A stretch of 64,000 nt of DNA from an uncultured Saprospiraceae bacterium (GCA_938007965.1 CALLMH010000014.1:53608-117607); one strand, 5' to 3'. Shown: positions 1 through 11,384, numbered from the stretch's first letter. A program made the numbers and translations. The notes: generated by a model not told the origin, from the letters alone.

Positions 1-1
1 T

Positions 2-337
2 TCTGTCAGAAGCAGATATATGACGGGTTATAAGATGATGCCACATTACACATACTCTACTACGAATGACTATGTTGCCGGATTTTATGAACACAACTTG
101 GATGGCTATCTATTAGATCTTATACCATTGATAAATAGGCTAGGGTGGAAGACTGTCATCAGTGGAAATGCACTAGTGCGAAAAGGTCAAAGTAATTATT
201 ACGAGATGTCAGCGGGTATTTCAGATGTAAAACTCGGTAGCTTTAGCCTCTTTAGATTAGACTATGTTTGGTCGTTTGATAATAGTACTTTGCAGAATAG
301 AGGTTTCGTAATTGGTCTCAGTGCAATGTTTGAATAA
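2..337 (+). CDS. C-terminal end of a DUF5686-type outer-membrane protein (partial)
   Basis: The reading frame is open from the first base of the window, so only the last 112 residues are visible. The sequence alternates hydrophobic and polar residues with many aromatics (for example LFRLDYVWSF) and ends GFVIGLSAMFE, as outer-membrane beta-barrels with a terminal aromatic residue do. The YxTTNDYVAGFYEHNLDGYLL stretch and the LGWKTVISGNALV pattern resemble the last strands of the Bacteroidota family with a carboxypeptidase-regulatory-like domain followed by DUF5686. That family is thought to sit in the outer membrane, but its role is not established. An internal ATG at position 20 is not the start, because the frame continues upstream without a stop. 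Family assignment is moderately sure, and a general barrel assignment is safer. Confidence 0.65.
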   Translation, partial: SVRSRYMTGYKMMPHYTYSTTNDYVAGFYEHNLDGYLLDLIPLINRLGWKTVISGNALVRKGQSNYYEMSAGISDVKLGSFSLFRLDYVWSFDNSTLQNRGFVIGLSAMFE

Positions 338-406
338 TCAGTTTTAACTTTTCGTTTAGATTTGTCATAATGCAAGTGTAAAATAGAAACTACTTGTCAT
401 TCGGGC

Positions 407-414
407 TACATTTG
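407..414 (+). promoter_or_regulatory. -7 box ahead of the first sorting-domain-like gene
   Basis: TACATTTG matches the Bacteroidota TAnnTTTG -7 element about 70 bases before the ATG at 483. No TTTG -33 element lies at the usual 19-21 base distance. Confidence 0.4.
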
Positions 415-482
415 TATAGGTTTTCGATAATTTAAGGTCATATTGAGTCTATCAATTATTTTTTAACATAAAAAACCAAGTT

Positions 483-971
483 ATGAGACGTACATTTCCC
501 ACGTCGATATTAGTTTTGTTTTTTGCAATGATCGTAGCTAATACGTCTGCACAAAGCAATACTATATCGAATTCCAAAACATTGACATCTAATTTAGAAA
601 CGAAGTCACTTTCTATCTTGTATACGAACAAGTTTTACAAGAAGAGTATCGAAAATCCATTGGGCGAAAAAGTAGAAAGTAAATTACTTACGACAGCCAA
701 ATCTGCAGAAGAGTATGACTTGATGGCCAAAAAAGAATTTGGTTCTTACGTAAATCCTTTTACCAATCACCTAAAGATAGTACCTAAGGATCAAGTAGAA
801 TACACCAAAGTTCAAATTATTAAAAAAGGTACTGGTTTGACAATAGCAAAGCAAGATCTGAAAAATGGTAACAATGTATTAGATATGAGTAACATCGAAT
901 CTGGTGTTTATATCTTAATCATGACAAATGCAGAAAGAAATATCCACTCTGAGGAGATTACCATTCTATAG
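483..971 (+). CDS. Exported 162-residue protein resembling a stand-alone T9SS sorting domain
   Basis: Function unknown. Residues 1-23 form a signal peptide (hydrophobic core after MRRTF, ending NTSAQ). The last 75 residues follow the layout of a type A T9SS C-terminal domain: a VNPFTNHLKI motif where typical domains have PNPxxDxLxI, then VQIIKKGTG, NNVLDMSNIESGVYILIMT and a closing EEITIL strand. Between signal peptide and tail there are only about 60 polar, serine- and lysine-rich residues, so there is no room for a normal cargo domain. The next gene encodes a paralogue with the same plan. A hairpin lies 40 bases after the stop. It could be a small cell-surface or periplasmic protein, or a decayed T9SS substrate. 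Confidence 0.7.
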   Translation: MRRTFPTSILVLFFAMIVANTSAQSNTISNSKTLTSNLETKSLSILYTNKFYKKSIENPLGEKVESKLLTTAKSAEEYDLMAKKEFGSYVNPFTNHLKIVPKDQVEYTKVQIIKKGTGLTIAKQDLKNGNNVLDMSNIESGVYILIMTNAERNIHSEEITIL

Positions 972-1285
972 CATGAATTACAATATAGTTAGAACTAGAT
1001 TTTAGCTAAAAAGAAGCACCGATATGACTTGAATAAAATATAATCAAGTCTTATTGGTGCTTCTTAATATGAAATATTTTAAATGAGTAGTTTCGCCCTT
1101 CTTGGAGAGATATTCCTGATATCAATAAAAAACTCCTTGCTCATTGATTAGTGAATCCTCCTGATTTACTCCAATATTAATGATTTACAGATTAGAAATC
1201 CATGAAGAATATATGGTTTAGTTAATTGTTGGCTTCATTGTTGGAGATATCTTATTAATACAAATCAATCAAAAATTCTGAACCA
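972..1285. other. Intergenic stretch between the two paralogues
   Basis: Holds the long hairpin at 1011-1065 and otherwise nothing recognisable. A weak TAGTTTCG (1088-1095) resembles the -7 box with one mismatch but is 190 bases from the next ATG. No short ORF with a credible start was seen. Confidence 0.5.
1011..1065 (+). terminator. Hairpin after the first sorting-domain-like gene
   Basis: AAGAAGCACC (1011-1020) pairs perfectly with GGTGCTTCTT (1056-1065), and an inner stem GACTTGA / TCAAGTC (1026-1032 with 1044-1050) extends it. The T-run after it is short, so termination may be incomplete. Confidence 0.6.
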
Positions 1286-1765
1286 ATGAATAATAAATTA
1301 AAATTTCTGTCTACATTTCTCTTTTTTACATTATTGTCCGTTTATGCTTCCGGTCAGATGATCTTACAAAGCTCCGCGGATATTGTATCAAATAATTTTG
1401 TGTCTATTGAAACAAATAGTAGTCAGAATATCCTCTCTGATGTGATGGATGAAGAAAATGTAGAAATAGTTAAACCTTTTACTTTAGTCTCTATCGACGA
1501 AAGTGAATTTACTTACAAAGTGAGTAAAAGTTTTGGCTCTTATATTATTCCCAATACAAATTACTTAAAAATAGTGGCAAGTGATGGAAAAGTATATACC
1601 CAAGCTGAACTTATACACTCTGAATCGAAAGTTAGATTATTTCTACTTCCTCTTGATGAAGAAATGAATGTAGTAGATATGACACATGCACAATTAGGAA
1701 AACATACTTTGATCTTAACAAATTCAAATGGAGACAAGTACGTAGAGGATATACTTATCATGTAA
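1286..1765 (+). CDS. Exported 159-residue paralogue of the upstream sorting-domain-like protein
   Basis: Function unknown. It has a signal peptide of about 24 residues ending YASGQ. The C-terminal part repeats the plan of the protein at 483-971: KSFGSYIIPNTNYLKIV aligns with KEFGSYVNPFTNHLKIV, followed by VYTQAELIHSESKVRLF, MNVVDMTHAQLGKHTLILT and a final VEDILIM. The two proteins differ greatly in the linker between signal peptide and tail, which suggests an old duplication with selection mainly on the tail. The arrangement is tandem, same strand, 314 bases apart, and each gene has its own downstream hairpin, so they are probably separate transcripts. Confidence 0.7.
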   Translation: MNNKLKFLSTFLFFTLLSVYASGQMILQSSADIVSNNFVSIETNSSQNILSDVMDEENVEIVKPFTLVSIDESEFTYKVSKSFGSYIIPNTNYLKIVASDGKVYTQAELIHSESKVRLFLLPLDEEMNVVDMTHAQLGKHTLILTNSNGDKYVEDILIM

Positions 1766-1792
1766 CAATTGATATTAAAAAAAAAATACTCT

Positions 1793-1828
1793 AAGCCATG
1801 CTACCTATAAGGTCGTATGGCTTTTTTT
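1793..1828 (+). terminator. Rho-independent terminator
   Basis: AAGCCAT (1793-1799) pairs with ATGGCTT (1817-1823), with an inner ACC/GGT pairing, followed by a run of T and preceded by a run of A. It follows the gene ending at 1765. Confidence 0.7.
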
Positions 1829-2012
1829 ATTTTGATAATAAATATACTTATACGTAACCTTATAATAGAGAGGAGTCATATTCTTGTTAGCCTCTGCATA
1901 CTCCCTAAAATGATACGTTTGCTATCATAATTTAATAGACTTTAGTTGGTGTTTATGTTTCGATAAAATATTAATTTGTAAAATTATAGTTTGTAGGGCA
2001 ACGAAATTAAAG

Positions 2013-2043
2013 TTTATAGTATCTTATTAGTAGTGTATATTGG
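2013..2043 (+). promoter_or_regulatory. Candidate promoter of the CBS protein gene
   Basis: TTTA (2013-2016), 19 bases, then TATATTGG (2036-2043). Both boxes are one mismatch from the Bacteroidota consensus TTTG and TAnnTTTG, at the normal spacing, with the ATG 32 bases on. Confidence 0.35.
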
Positions 2044-2075
2044 AATATTAATTTAATTACTTAAAACCTAAGATT

Positions 2076-2498
2076 ATGATGAACGAAGAAGTTAGGACTA
2101 TCATGGATTCAAATCCAAGAACTACGTCCCCAAGTCAAAATGTCGGTGTACTTAGTATTGAAATGTTGACCGAAGGAATTCACCAGCTACCTGTAGTAGA
2201 AAACGGCGAGTTAGTCGGACTGGTCACAGTTCATGATTTATGGAAACGATATGAGAATAAATCCACCATAGCTGAAATGACAGTAGCAGAAGTGATGAAT
2301 ACTAACATTCTCAGGATATCACCGAAAGATAAAATAGGTACTGCCGCAGAACTATTTGCAGATAAGAGATTCAAATCTATCCCCGTCGTGAATAGAGATA
2401 ATAAATTGAGAGGTGTAATTACAGCCTTTGATATAATAAAGGTAGCTTTCAAGAATGAGTATACAGCTCCAATTTTATATCAAGAGGCATTCGCATAA
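2076..2498 (+). CDS. Two-CBS-domain protein
   Basis: A 140-residue cytoplasmic protein made almost entirely of a tandem pair of CBS domains. The first covers about residues 5-60 (VRTIMDSNPRTTSP ... QLPVVENGELVGLVTVHDL) and the second about 68-128 (VAEVMNTNILRISP ... KSIPVVNRDNKLRGVITAFDI). Such pairs form a Bateman module that usually binds adenosine nucleotides. With no attached enzyme or transporter, the protein is probably a free regulatory subunit or sensor. The partner cannot be read from the context: the neighbours are an unrelated small exported protein and ftsK, and terminators flank the gene on both sides. The start MMNEEV could equally be the second Met. Confidence 0.85.
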   Translation: MMNEEVRTIMDSNPRTTSPSQNVGVLSIEMLTEGIHQLPVVENGELVGLVTVHDLWKRYENKSTIAEMTVAEVMNTNILRISPKDKIGTAAELFADKRFKSIPVVNRDNKLRGVITAFDIIKVAFKNEYTAPILYQEAFA

Positions 2499-2554
2499 CC
2501 AAGGTATTAGGATGACTCAGGTATAGAAAGAATTCCTTTATTTAAAAAAATAAG

Positions 2555-2592
2555 ATGGCATATGACTCATAAGAGTTTTATGCCATTTTTAG
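2555..2592 (+). terminator. Terminator of the CBS protein gene
   Basis: ATGGCATA (2555-2562) pairs with TATGCCAT (2579-2586), flanked by an A-run on the left and a T-run on the right. Confidence 0.7.
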
Positions 2593-2768
2593 TTTGTGTT
2601 AAGAAAGATGAACAATAAGGTCTATCGCTATTGTACGCCTATAATCTGTTCATAATAAATGACGAAAAATAGGTCTTCAAAACATATTACTTTAAAACGC
2701 AATATGTAACTAATTAATAATCTGTTAAAAATAATTTGCTTTTTATTATAATATTTAAAAAGTCATTG

Positions 2769-2776
2769 TATATTTG
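2769..2776 (+). promoter_or_regulatory. -7 box of ftsK
   Basis: TATATTTG is an exact TAnnTTTG match. It lies where a TTG start at 2779 would begin, so it argues for the ATG at 2851 as the real ftsK start. A TTTG at 2735-2738 is 30 bases upstream, too far for a standard -33 box. Confidence 0.45.
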
Positions 2777-2850
2777 CTTTGCGAACGTTTCCCAAAAACG
2801 TTTGCAATATATCTCAAGAATTATTTACTGGACTCAAAACCCGATTTCCT

Positions 2851-5442
2851 ATGGCTAAGCCGAAGGCAAAAAAGTCGACCGCCAAAAAGTCGAAAGGCAT
2901 CAATTTGAAAGACGATAGAATACCTAAAGTAATTGGTGTTATTTCAATTATGCTTGCCATCTATCTTACTGTTGCTTTTGTTTCATATCTATATACATGG
3001 AAGGTAGACCAAGATAAAGTACTTACATTCAGTTGGGAAGTTTTATTTCAAAAAGATCTTACGGTTGATAATTGGTTAGGAAGATTAGGAGCTTTAGTCT
3101 CCAATATGTTTTTCTACTGGGGTTTTGGACTGCCATCAGCAGCTATTATAGTATTACTTTCAAAACTAGGTATCGATTTATTAAGAAAGAAACCACTTAA
3201 GCAATTCTGGGCCCTAGCAAAAAACGTTCTAGTTTTCATGGCGTTTGCTTCTATTTGCCTAGAATTTATATTTAGAAATAGTGATTTTACTTGGGGTGGT
3301 GCTTTCGGACAGAGTACATATATATGGTTGAGTAGTTTTATTGGACAGATAGGGCTATTTGTACTTCTCGTATTCAGCATGTTCACATATCTCATATGGA
3401 AATTTAATCCTAATTTAGAAAACTTAGAATTCTCAACACCGCTAGGTGATCTCAAGATGCCATCTATGGAATTCCTTACTAACTTCAAAGTGAATGGAAA
3501 CCTAGACAGTGATCTTGATGGGGTAGAAGATAACAATAATAACAATAAAAATATATCTAAGAATAAAGCTGCGACTGCAAAAGTCCCTGAGAATGACGAT
3601 ACGTCGTACGTAGCCTTACGACCATCCGGGCAGGCACAAGAGGCCATTCCAAAAACCTCGGATTTAAGTGAAAAAGAGGGGAGTTCTATTTCCGATATGG
3701 AATTTGAACTTCCCGAAACACTTGGTAAGAAAAGACCAAAAGTAGCAACCTCAGCAAAATCAGATTTAGAAATGGAAGTACATATACCCGATGGTGAGAC
3801 TTCTACTGAGACTGATCCAAGAGCATTGCATCCGTTTGATACTGTACAGGTGCCTAAGTTTCAAGAGACGACTGTGCCTGAGCAGATGATTGTTGATAAA
3901 GAAGCACCGACGGACAGTATAGAACCATACGATCCTACGAAAGATCTATCCAATTATGAATATCCGAAAGTGGACTTTCTTGTAGATTACGGAGATCAGG
4001 AAGGTGTCATTGACAGGGCAGAATTAGAAGGTAATAAGAATCAGATTATAGAGACTTTACTGAATTACAAAATTGAGATTACTAAGATACGAGCTACCAT
4101 AGGACCTACTGTGACGCTGTATGAAATAGTGCCAGCTCCAGGAGTAAAGATCAGTAAAATCAAAAACTTAGAAGATGATATTGCATTAAGTCTTGCAGCA
4201 TTAGGGATCAGGATTATCGCTCCGATACCAGGTAAAGGTACTATAGGTATCGAAGTGCCGAATAAGAAAAGTCAGATCGTATCATTGAGAGAAATGTTGG
4301 AGTCAGACAAATTCCAAAATAGTAAGATGGCTTTGCCTATCGCTCTCGGTAAGACGATCTCAAACGAGATATTCATAGCTGATCTGGCTAAGATGCCTCA
4401 CTTATTAATAGCGGGTGCCACTGGACAGGGTAAGTCTGTTGGTATCAATACTATCCTGTGTTCGTTGTTGTATAAGAAGCACCCTTCGCAACTGAAGTTG
4501 ATCTTAGTCGATCCTAAGAAAGTGGAATTGTTTCCATATAATAGTATTGATAAGCACTTCTTGGGGATGATGGAGAATCAAGTAGAGCCTATCATCACAG
4601 ATACGAGTAAGGTTGTAGAGACGGTAAATTCCCTCTGTATCGAGATGGATGAGCGGTACGATCTACTGAAGAAGGCAAGAGCTAGAAATATCAAAGAGTA
4701 CAATGAAAAGTTTACGTCTAGAAAACTTAATCCAGCAAATGGACACAAGTTCTTGCCATACATCGTGTTAGTGATTGATGAGTTTGCGGACTTGATCATG
4801 ACAGCGGGTAAGGAGATTGAAATGCCTATAGCAAGGCTAGCTCAGCTGGCAAGAGCGATTGGAATACACTTAGTGGTTGCGACTCAAAGACCATCAGTGA
4901 ATATTATTACAGGTATCATAAAGGCCAATTTCCCAGCACGATTAGCCTTCAAGGTAACTTCTAAGATTGATAGTAGAACGATATTAGATGCTGGAGGTGC
5001 GGATCAATTGATCGGTCGAGGAGATATGCTTCTTAATGTAGGGAGTAACATCGTAAGACTACAGTGCGCATTTGTAGATACACCAGAAGTAGAAAAAGTG
5101 ATAGATCATATTTCTGCTCAGCAAGGATATCCGACACCATTCTATTTGCCGGAATTTAAAGGTGAAGAAGAGCTGGGCAGTGAAGGGTCTAATCTTAAAT
5201 TTAGCGATCTAGATTCTAAGTTCGAAGAGGCAGCTAGGTTAGTCGTCGGTAGTCAAAATGGATCTACATCAAGTATCCAAAGAACCATGCAACTCGGGTA
5301 CAATAGAGCGGGTCGTATTATGGATCAGATGGAGAAGCTCGGTATAGTTGGTCCGGCTAGAGGAAGTAAACCTAGAGAAGTTTCATTCTACAGTATGGAA
5401 GAATTCGACAACTATTGGGAAAATCTAAAAAAGAACAGTTGA
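2851..5442 (+). CDS. ftsK: DNA translocase FtsK
   Basis: An 863-residue septal DNA pump that moves chromosome ends during division. The N-terminus is lysine-rich (MAKPKAKKSTAKKSKG), followed by about four membrane segments between residues 25 and 190 and a charged linker with an asparagine run. The motor follows: an FtsK alpha domain, the RecA-like domain with Walker A GATGQGKSVGIN (about residue 521) and Walker B LVIDEFADLI (about 639), and at the C-terminus the winged-helix gamma domain (SIQRTMQLGYNRAGRIMDQME) that reads KOPS-like orientation sequences. The frame extends 24 codons upstream to a TTG, but that part overlaps a -7 promoter box, and the ATG start gives the usual basic N-terminus. 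The gene stands alone, with terminators on both sides. Confidence 0.95.
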   Translation: MAKPKAKKSTAKKSKGINLKDDRIPKVIGVISIMLAIYLTVAFVSYLYTWKVDQDKVLTFSWEVLFQKDLTVDNWLGRLGALVSNMFFYWGFGLPSAAIIVLLSKLGIDLLRKKPLKQFWALAKNVLVFMAFASICLEFIFRNSDFTWGGAFGQSTYIWLSSFIGQIGLFVLLVFSMFTYLIWKFNPNLENLEFSTPLGDLKMPSMEFLTNFKVNGNLDSDLDGVEDNNNNNKNISKNKAATAKVPENDDTSYVALRPSGQAQEAIPKTSDLSEKEGSSISDMEFELPETLGKKRPKVATSAKSDLEMEVHIPDGETSTETDPRALHPFDTVQVPKFQETTVPEQMIVDKEAPTDSIEPYDPTKDLSNYEYPKVDFLVDYGDQEGVIDRAELEGNKNQIIETLLNYKIEITKIRATIGPTVTLYEIVPAPGVKISKIKNLEDDIALSLAALGIRIIAPIPGKGTIGIEVPNKKSQIVSLREMLESDKFQNSKMALPIALGKTISNEIFIADLAKMPHLLIAGATGQGKSVGINTILCSLLYKKHPSQLKLILVDPKKVELFPYNSIDKHFLGMMENQVEPIITDTSKVVETVNSLCIEMDERYDLLKKARARNIKEYNEKFTSRKLNPANGHKFLPYIVLVIDEFADLIMTAGKEIEMPIARLAQLARAIGIHLVVATQRPSVNIITGIIKANFPARLAFKVTSKIDSRTILDAGGADQLIGRGDMLLNVGSNIVRLQCAFVDTPEVEKVIDHISAQQGYPTPFYLPEFKGEEELGSEGSNLKFSDLDSKFEEAARLVVGSQNGSTSSIQRTMQLGYNRAGRIMDQMEKLGIVGPARGSKPREVSFYSMEEFDNYWENLKKNS

Positions 5443-5477
5443 TCTATTTCAGCTGATTTGAAATATACTTAAGACTT

Positions 5478-5512
5478 AAGCTCACTTGCAGTATTGCGGG
5501 TGGGCTTTTTTA
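5478..5512 (+). terminator. Terminator of ftsK
   Basis: A 13-pair stem with three G-U pairs runs from AAGCTCACTTGCA (5478-5490) to TGCGGGTGGGCTT (5495-5507) around the loop GTAT, followed by a T-run. Confidence 0.75.
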
Positions 5513-5693
5513 TTCATTGTAGGGATATCCGTATATTTAACTTGTTTCAGCAACTTTATAAAGTACCCTTACTTCTCAACATCCCTATTAAAAAATGATT
5601 ATTTACGAAATGCTAGGTATGTTCTTCAATCCACAATATTACAGTAACCTGTCATAGTAGTTAAAATCTGTAGAGACACTTTAGAATGAGGCG

Positions 5694-8600
5694 CTATAGT
5701 TTGATGAATCGATGTACATAGCTCCCTTTTTCTGAGGTTACCTTTACGAGATATAGACCATTATTGTAATCGTCTAAGTTTAAATTGAATTCTTTTGAAT
5801 TTAAAGTTTTCTGTTCCATTATTTCTCCTGCTGAATTATAAATTGATACAGAGGTAATAATATCATAGCTCTCGATGGTTATGAAATCATTGGCAGGATT
5901 TGGATATAATTTAGAATTAGGGATATCATAATTATTTACGGAAGTAAGGCATTCTGGAAATGCAAGTACATTCATATTTAGTGCAAGTAACGTATCACAT
6001 CCTTCTTCGTTTTCTAGTACTATATTGTATGACCCTGGAGAATCAAATCCAAATATCTCATCTCCCTCACATATAGTAGTGTCTAATGTAATAGAAGGAA
6101 GTTCTAATACCTCTAGTGATAATATGGTTACCAAACTATCACAACCTGCTATACTTACAATAGTATCTTGGTATGCTCCGGTCTCAGTATAGCCTAGATA
6201 AGATTCGCCTTCGCATATGGTGACTTCTTCGATTTGAAGCAATGTATTTACAACATTCAGCCTCAGATCTCTCAGAGAATCACAACCTGAGGCAGCGATC
6301 AATGTATCTACGTGCTTTCCAGGCTGATCATATCCGAATACCGATGTCCCTATACATACCAATGTGTCGATTCTAAAATATGATCTCAGTATTACGGATA
6401 GATCGATTGTTCTGATAGAGTCACAACCTAGATCTGTTATCAAGGTATCTATATATATGCCTTCCTCTGTATATCCTTCGAAATCATCTCCTTCGCATAT
6501 GGTGTCTGTGAGGTCAGTGAATAGCATTGGCTTTACGATCAAGTCAATTGTTCTTATAGAATCACATTCGTAGATAGTCTGAAGTGTATCAATGTATATC
6601 CCCGTCTCAGAATACCCAGCAAAGGTTTCATCATTACAGATGGTGAGGTTGATCATTTCTGAGACTGATTCTGAAGTGATTACAATAGTCCTTATAGAGT
6701 CACATCCCGTTATGAGTGATGTAAGCGTATCAAGATATGTTCCGACCGCATTATACCCCTCGAATTCAAAATCATTACAAATATTAAGATTTATGGTCTG
6801 TCTGGCATTGGGTATGACTTCCTGATTTATAGTCCTAATAGAGTCACAGCCGAGTGATGATATCAGTGTATCCACGAATACTCCTGAGCTGTCATAACCT
6901 TCAAAACTATCTCCCATACATATTATAGACTCTATTGTTGAAAATACCGGAGGGATTACATTTAGCGTAAGCGTCCTAATAGAATCACATCCTGTAGTAA
7001 AAGTGAATAGCGTATCCTGATAAACTCCTTGTTCTGTATATGATTCGAAACTTTCACCTTCGCATATCTCTATACTTATACTGCCGATCAGAGGCTCTAT
7101 GACGACCATATCTATAGTACGCACAGAATCACAACCAAAGACTGTCTGTAGAGTGTCAATGTAGCTTCCCGTTTCGAAATACCCCCCAATTGATTCTCCT
7201 CTACATATAGTAGCGTTAATGGCAAAGAAATCAGACTGCCTTATGACTACTTCGAGATTTATAATGGAGTCACATCCATACTGTGTATTCAGCGAATCGA
7301 GGTACATACCCGCTTCCGTATGACCATTTATAGAATCACCCTGACAGAGGTTTATTAGTGTATCAATATCGTAGTTGGGACGGACTATGAGATCAAGTAT
7401 TCTTAATGTGTCACACGGTCCTTCAGAGGGTATCTCATCGAAATATATCCCTGTTTCAGTATATCCTAGTACACTACCACCTTCGCATATGGTCTCAGAT
7501 AACATCATAGTATCTCTACTGAGTACAGTTAAGTTAAGCCTTCTGATGGAATCACATCCAGTGTTGAAGTTTATCAAAGTATCGAAGAATATACCCGTGC
7601 TATCGTATCCCGCTATGGAAGACCCGTCACAAATAGTCGTGTCTATAACGGAGAATATTGGCGCTATTACATCAAGTGTAATCTGCAGAATCGAATCACA
7701 TCCATTTTCAGCTTGAAGCGTTTCCTCATATTCACCGGGTATAGTATAAGTTCTAAAAGTATCCCCTTCGCAGATCGTAGCTTGTACGATAGTCTGAAAT
7801 GTCTCTAGCACATCTAGGTCCAACACTCTTATAGAATCGCAGCCTATACCACTAGCTAATGTGTCAATATAAATGCCCGTTTCAATATATCCAAATAACG
7901 TATCTCCATCGCAGATTGTCTCTGTGATTATAGTAGTAGTCACGGTGTCTACCGTTAGATCAAATATTCGTATAGAATCACATCCAAAACCATTGATCAA
8001 TGTGTCTACATAGGTCCCAGTCTGTGTATACCCAAGCAGAGTGTCACCAATACAGATTGTCTCTGAAATAAAACTTGTATCTGCCTGCAGTACTATCAAG
8101 TTAATGTTTAGTATAGAATCACACCCAACAGAAGTTGTAAGGCTATCTACCCAAGCTCCTGTTTCAAAGAATCCTGAGAATGTGTCCCCAAAACAGATGA
8201 TGGCCGTAGTGTCTATCTCGTAACTCGGATTTATGATCAGTTCTAATGTTCGAACGGAATCACACCCACCAATAGCCGTAAGTGTATCTATATATGTACC
8301 GCTGATAAAATAATCTTCGAAAAGTTGGCCGCCACACAGTATCACAGTTGTATCCACTGCAAAAGAATCTACAACTACTAGATCTAGTATCACAATAGAG
8401 TCGCACCCAAAGGAAGTATTCAATGTGTCTATGTAGGTCCCAGTAGTATCATATCCCTCATAATTGAGTCCTGAGCATATGACTACCGTAGTATCTGTAA
8501 TGATAGAATCTTGCACAGTCAAATTTAGGATCCTGAGAGAATCACAACCTGTAAAAGTCTGAAAAGTATCTATATAAATGCCAGATGAGAAATAACCCAA

Positions 8601-8915
8601 TACACTATCTCCTCCACAAATCGTATTGGTAAGAAATCCAGTATCAACAGGGATCACGAAAAGGCTTAGATTTACGATGCTATCGTTGGATGTATTGACT
8701 GTAAAAGAATCAATGTAAGTGCCTGTTTCGCCGTGTCCATTGATTGAATCACCCTGACAGGCTGTAATCGATAAGTCAGTGATAGTGGTATCTAGCTGAA
8801 TATATGATGTATTATTTATATGTGTAAATTCTTGTACGTTAGAATTTAAGGTAAAACAATATGCAGATAATACCACAAAAAGGAATGCGAATGTGTAAGA
8901 CAGGTTGGACTTCAT
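5694..8915 (-). CDS. Giant surface protein with 20 cysteine-paired repeats and a T9SS tail
   Basis: A 1073-residue exported protein. After a signal peptide (about 1-22) come 20 tandem repeats of 46-49 residues with the core CxGDxxxGYxxTGxYxDTL, a short variable stretch, and GCDSIRxLxLxV. Each repeat normally has two cysteines, probably one internal disulfide. Repeat 1 lacks the second cysteine (SNDS in place of GCDS), and repeat 20 is degenerate (GCDTLLALNM). Aspartate, threonine and serine are abundant and lysine is rare. The last 75 residues are a type A T9SS sorting domain (LYPNPANDFITI ... GLYLVKVTSEKG ... HRFIKL), so the protein is exported by T9SS and likely attached to the surface or released. 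Related longer repeats occur in many Bacteroidota surface proteins. An adhesin or filament role is an inference. No catalytic domain is present. Confidence 0.85.
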   Translation of the reverse strand: MKSNLSYTFAFLFVVLSAYCFTLNSNVQEFTHINNTSYIQLDTTITDLSITACQGDSINGHGETGTYIDSFTVNTSNDSIVNLSLFVIPVDTGFLTNTICGGDSVLGYFSSGIYIDTFQTFTGCDSLRILNLTVQDSIITDTTVVICSGLNYEGYDTTGTYIDTLNTSFGCDSIVILDLVVVDSFAVDTTVILCGGQLFEDYFISGTYIDTLTAIGGCDSVRTLELIINPSYEIDTTAIICFGDTFSGFFETGAWVDSLTTSVGCDSILNINLIVLQADTSFISETICIGDTLLGYTQTGTYVDTLINGFGCDSIRIFDLTVDTVTTTIITETICDGDTLFGYIETGIYIDTLASGIGCDSIRVLDLDVLETFQTIVQATICEGDTFRTYTIPGEYEETLQAENGCDSILQITLDVIAPIFSVIDTTICDGSSIAGYDSTGIFFDTLINFNTGCDSIRRLNLTVLSRDTMMLSETICEGGSVLGYTETGIYFDEIPSEGPCDTLRILDLIVRPNYDIDTLINLCQGDSINGHTEAGMYLDSLNTQYGCDSIINLEVVIRQSDFFAINATICRGESIGGYFETGSYIDTLQTVFGCDSVRTIDMVVIEPLIGSISIEICEGESFESYTEQGVYQDTLFTFTTGCDSIRTLTLNVIPPVFSTIESIICMGDSFEGYDSSGVFVDTLISSLGCDSIRTINQEVIPNARQTINLNICNDFEFEGYNAVGTYLDTLTSLITGCDSIRTIVITSESVSEMINLTICNDETFAGYSETGIYIDTLQTIYECDSIRTIDLIVKPMLFTDLTDTICEGDDFEGYTEEGIYIDTLITDLGCDSIRTIDLSVILRSYFRIDTLVCIGTSVFGYDQPGKHVDTLIAASGCDSLRDLRLNVVNTLLQIEEVTICEGESYLGYTETGAYQDTIVSIAGCDSLVTILSLEVLELPSITLDTTICEGDEIFGFDSPGSYNIVLENEEGCDTLLALNMNVLAFPECLTSVNNYDIPNSKLYPNPANDFITIESYDIITSVSIYNSAGEIMEQKTLNSKEFNLNLDDYNNGLYLVKVTSEKGSYVHRFIKL

Positions 8916-9023
8916 AAACAGATTTTCTCTGATGTAAAACTACAAATAATGTACATATTCTTATAAACGAACTTCGAGCATGATAAAAATCTCTTCTACA
9001 GCCCGCATTTATTTAGTGTTTTG

Positions 9024-9031
9024 TACATTTG
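9024..9031 (+). promoter_or_regulatory. -7 box of icd
   Basis: TACATTTG, an exact TAnnTTTG match, about 105 bases before the icd ATG. No -33 TTTG at standard distance. Confidence 0.4.
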
Positions 9032-9109
9032 TGACCTCTATATCATGGAGTGTTGGTTTCTAATCGGAATTTGTGAATATTCCTGTTTATTTGATGGCTC
9101 CATTTTTAA

Positions 9110-11359
<2,250 letters not shown>

Positions 11360-11384
11360 TTTCAGTTTTGAAATAATAAAATTT

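Larger units (their letters stand above)
1766..2075. other. Intergenic stretch before the CBS protein gene
   Basis: Contains the terminator at 1793-1828 and a possible promoter at 2013-2043. The rest is AT-rich with no recognisable gene. Confidence 0.5.
2499..2850. other. Intergenic stretch before ftsK
   Basis: Contains the terminator at 2555-2592 and the -7 box at 2769-2776. Between the box and the chosen ftsK start, AACGTTT occurs twice within 22 bases (2783-2804); AACGTT is itself palindromic. Nothing else was recognised. Confidence 0.5.

Noticed and set aside
6364..8223. Several plus-strand reading frames inside the 20-repeat protein gene
   Set aside because: They recur with the repeat period and read as antisense of the conserved GCDSIR/DTL codons; they are shadows.
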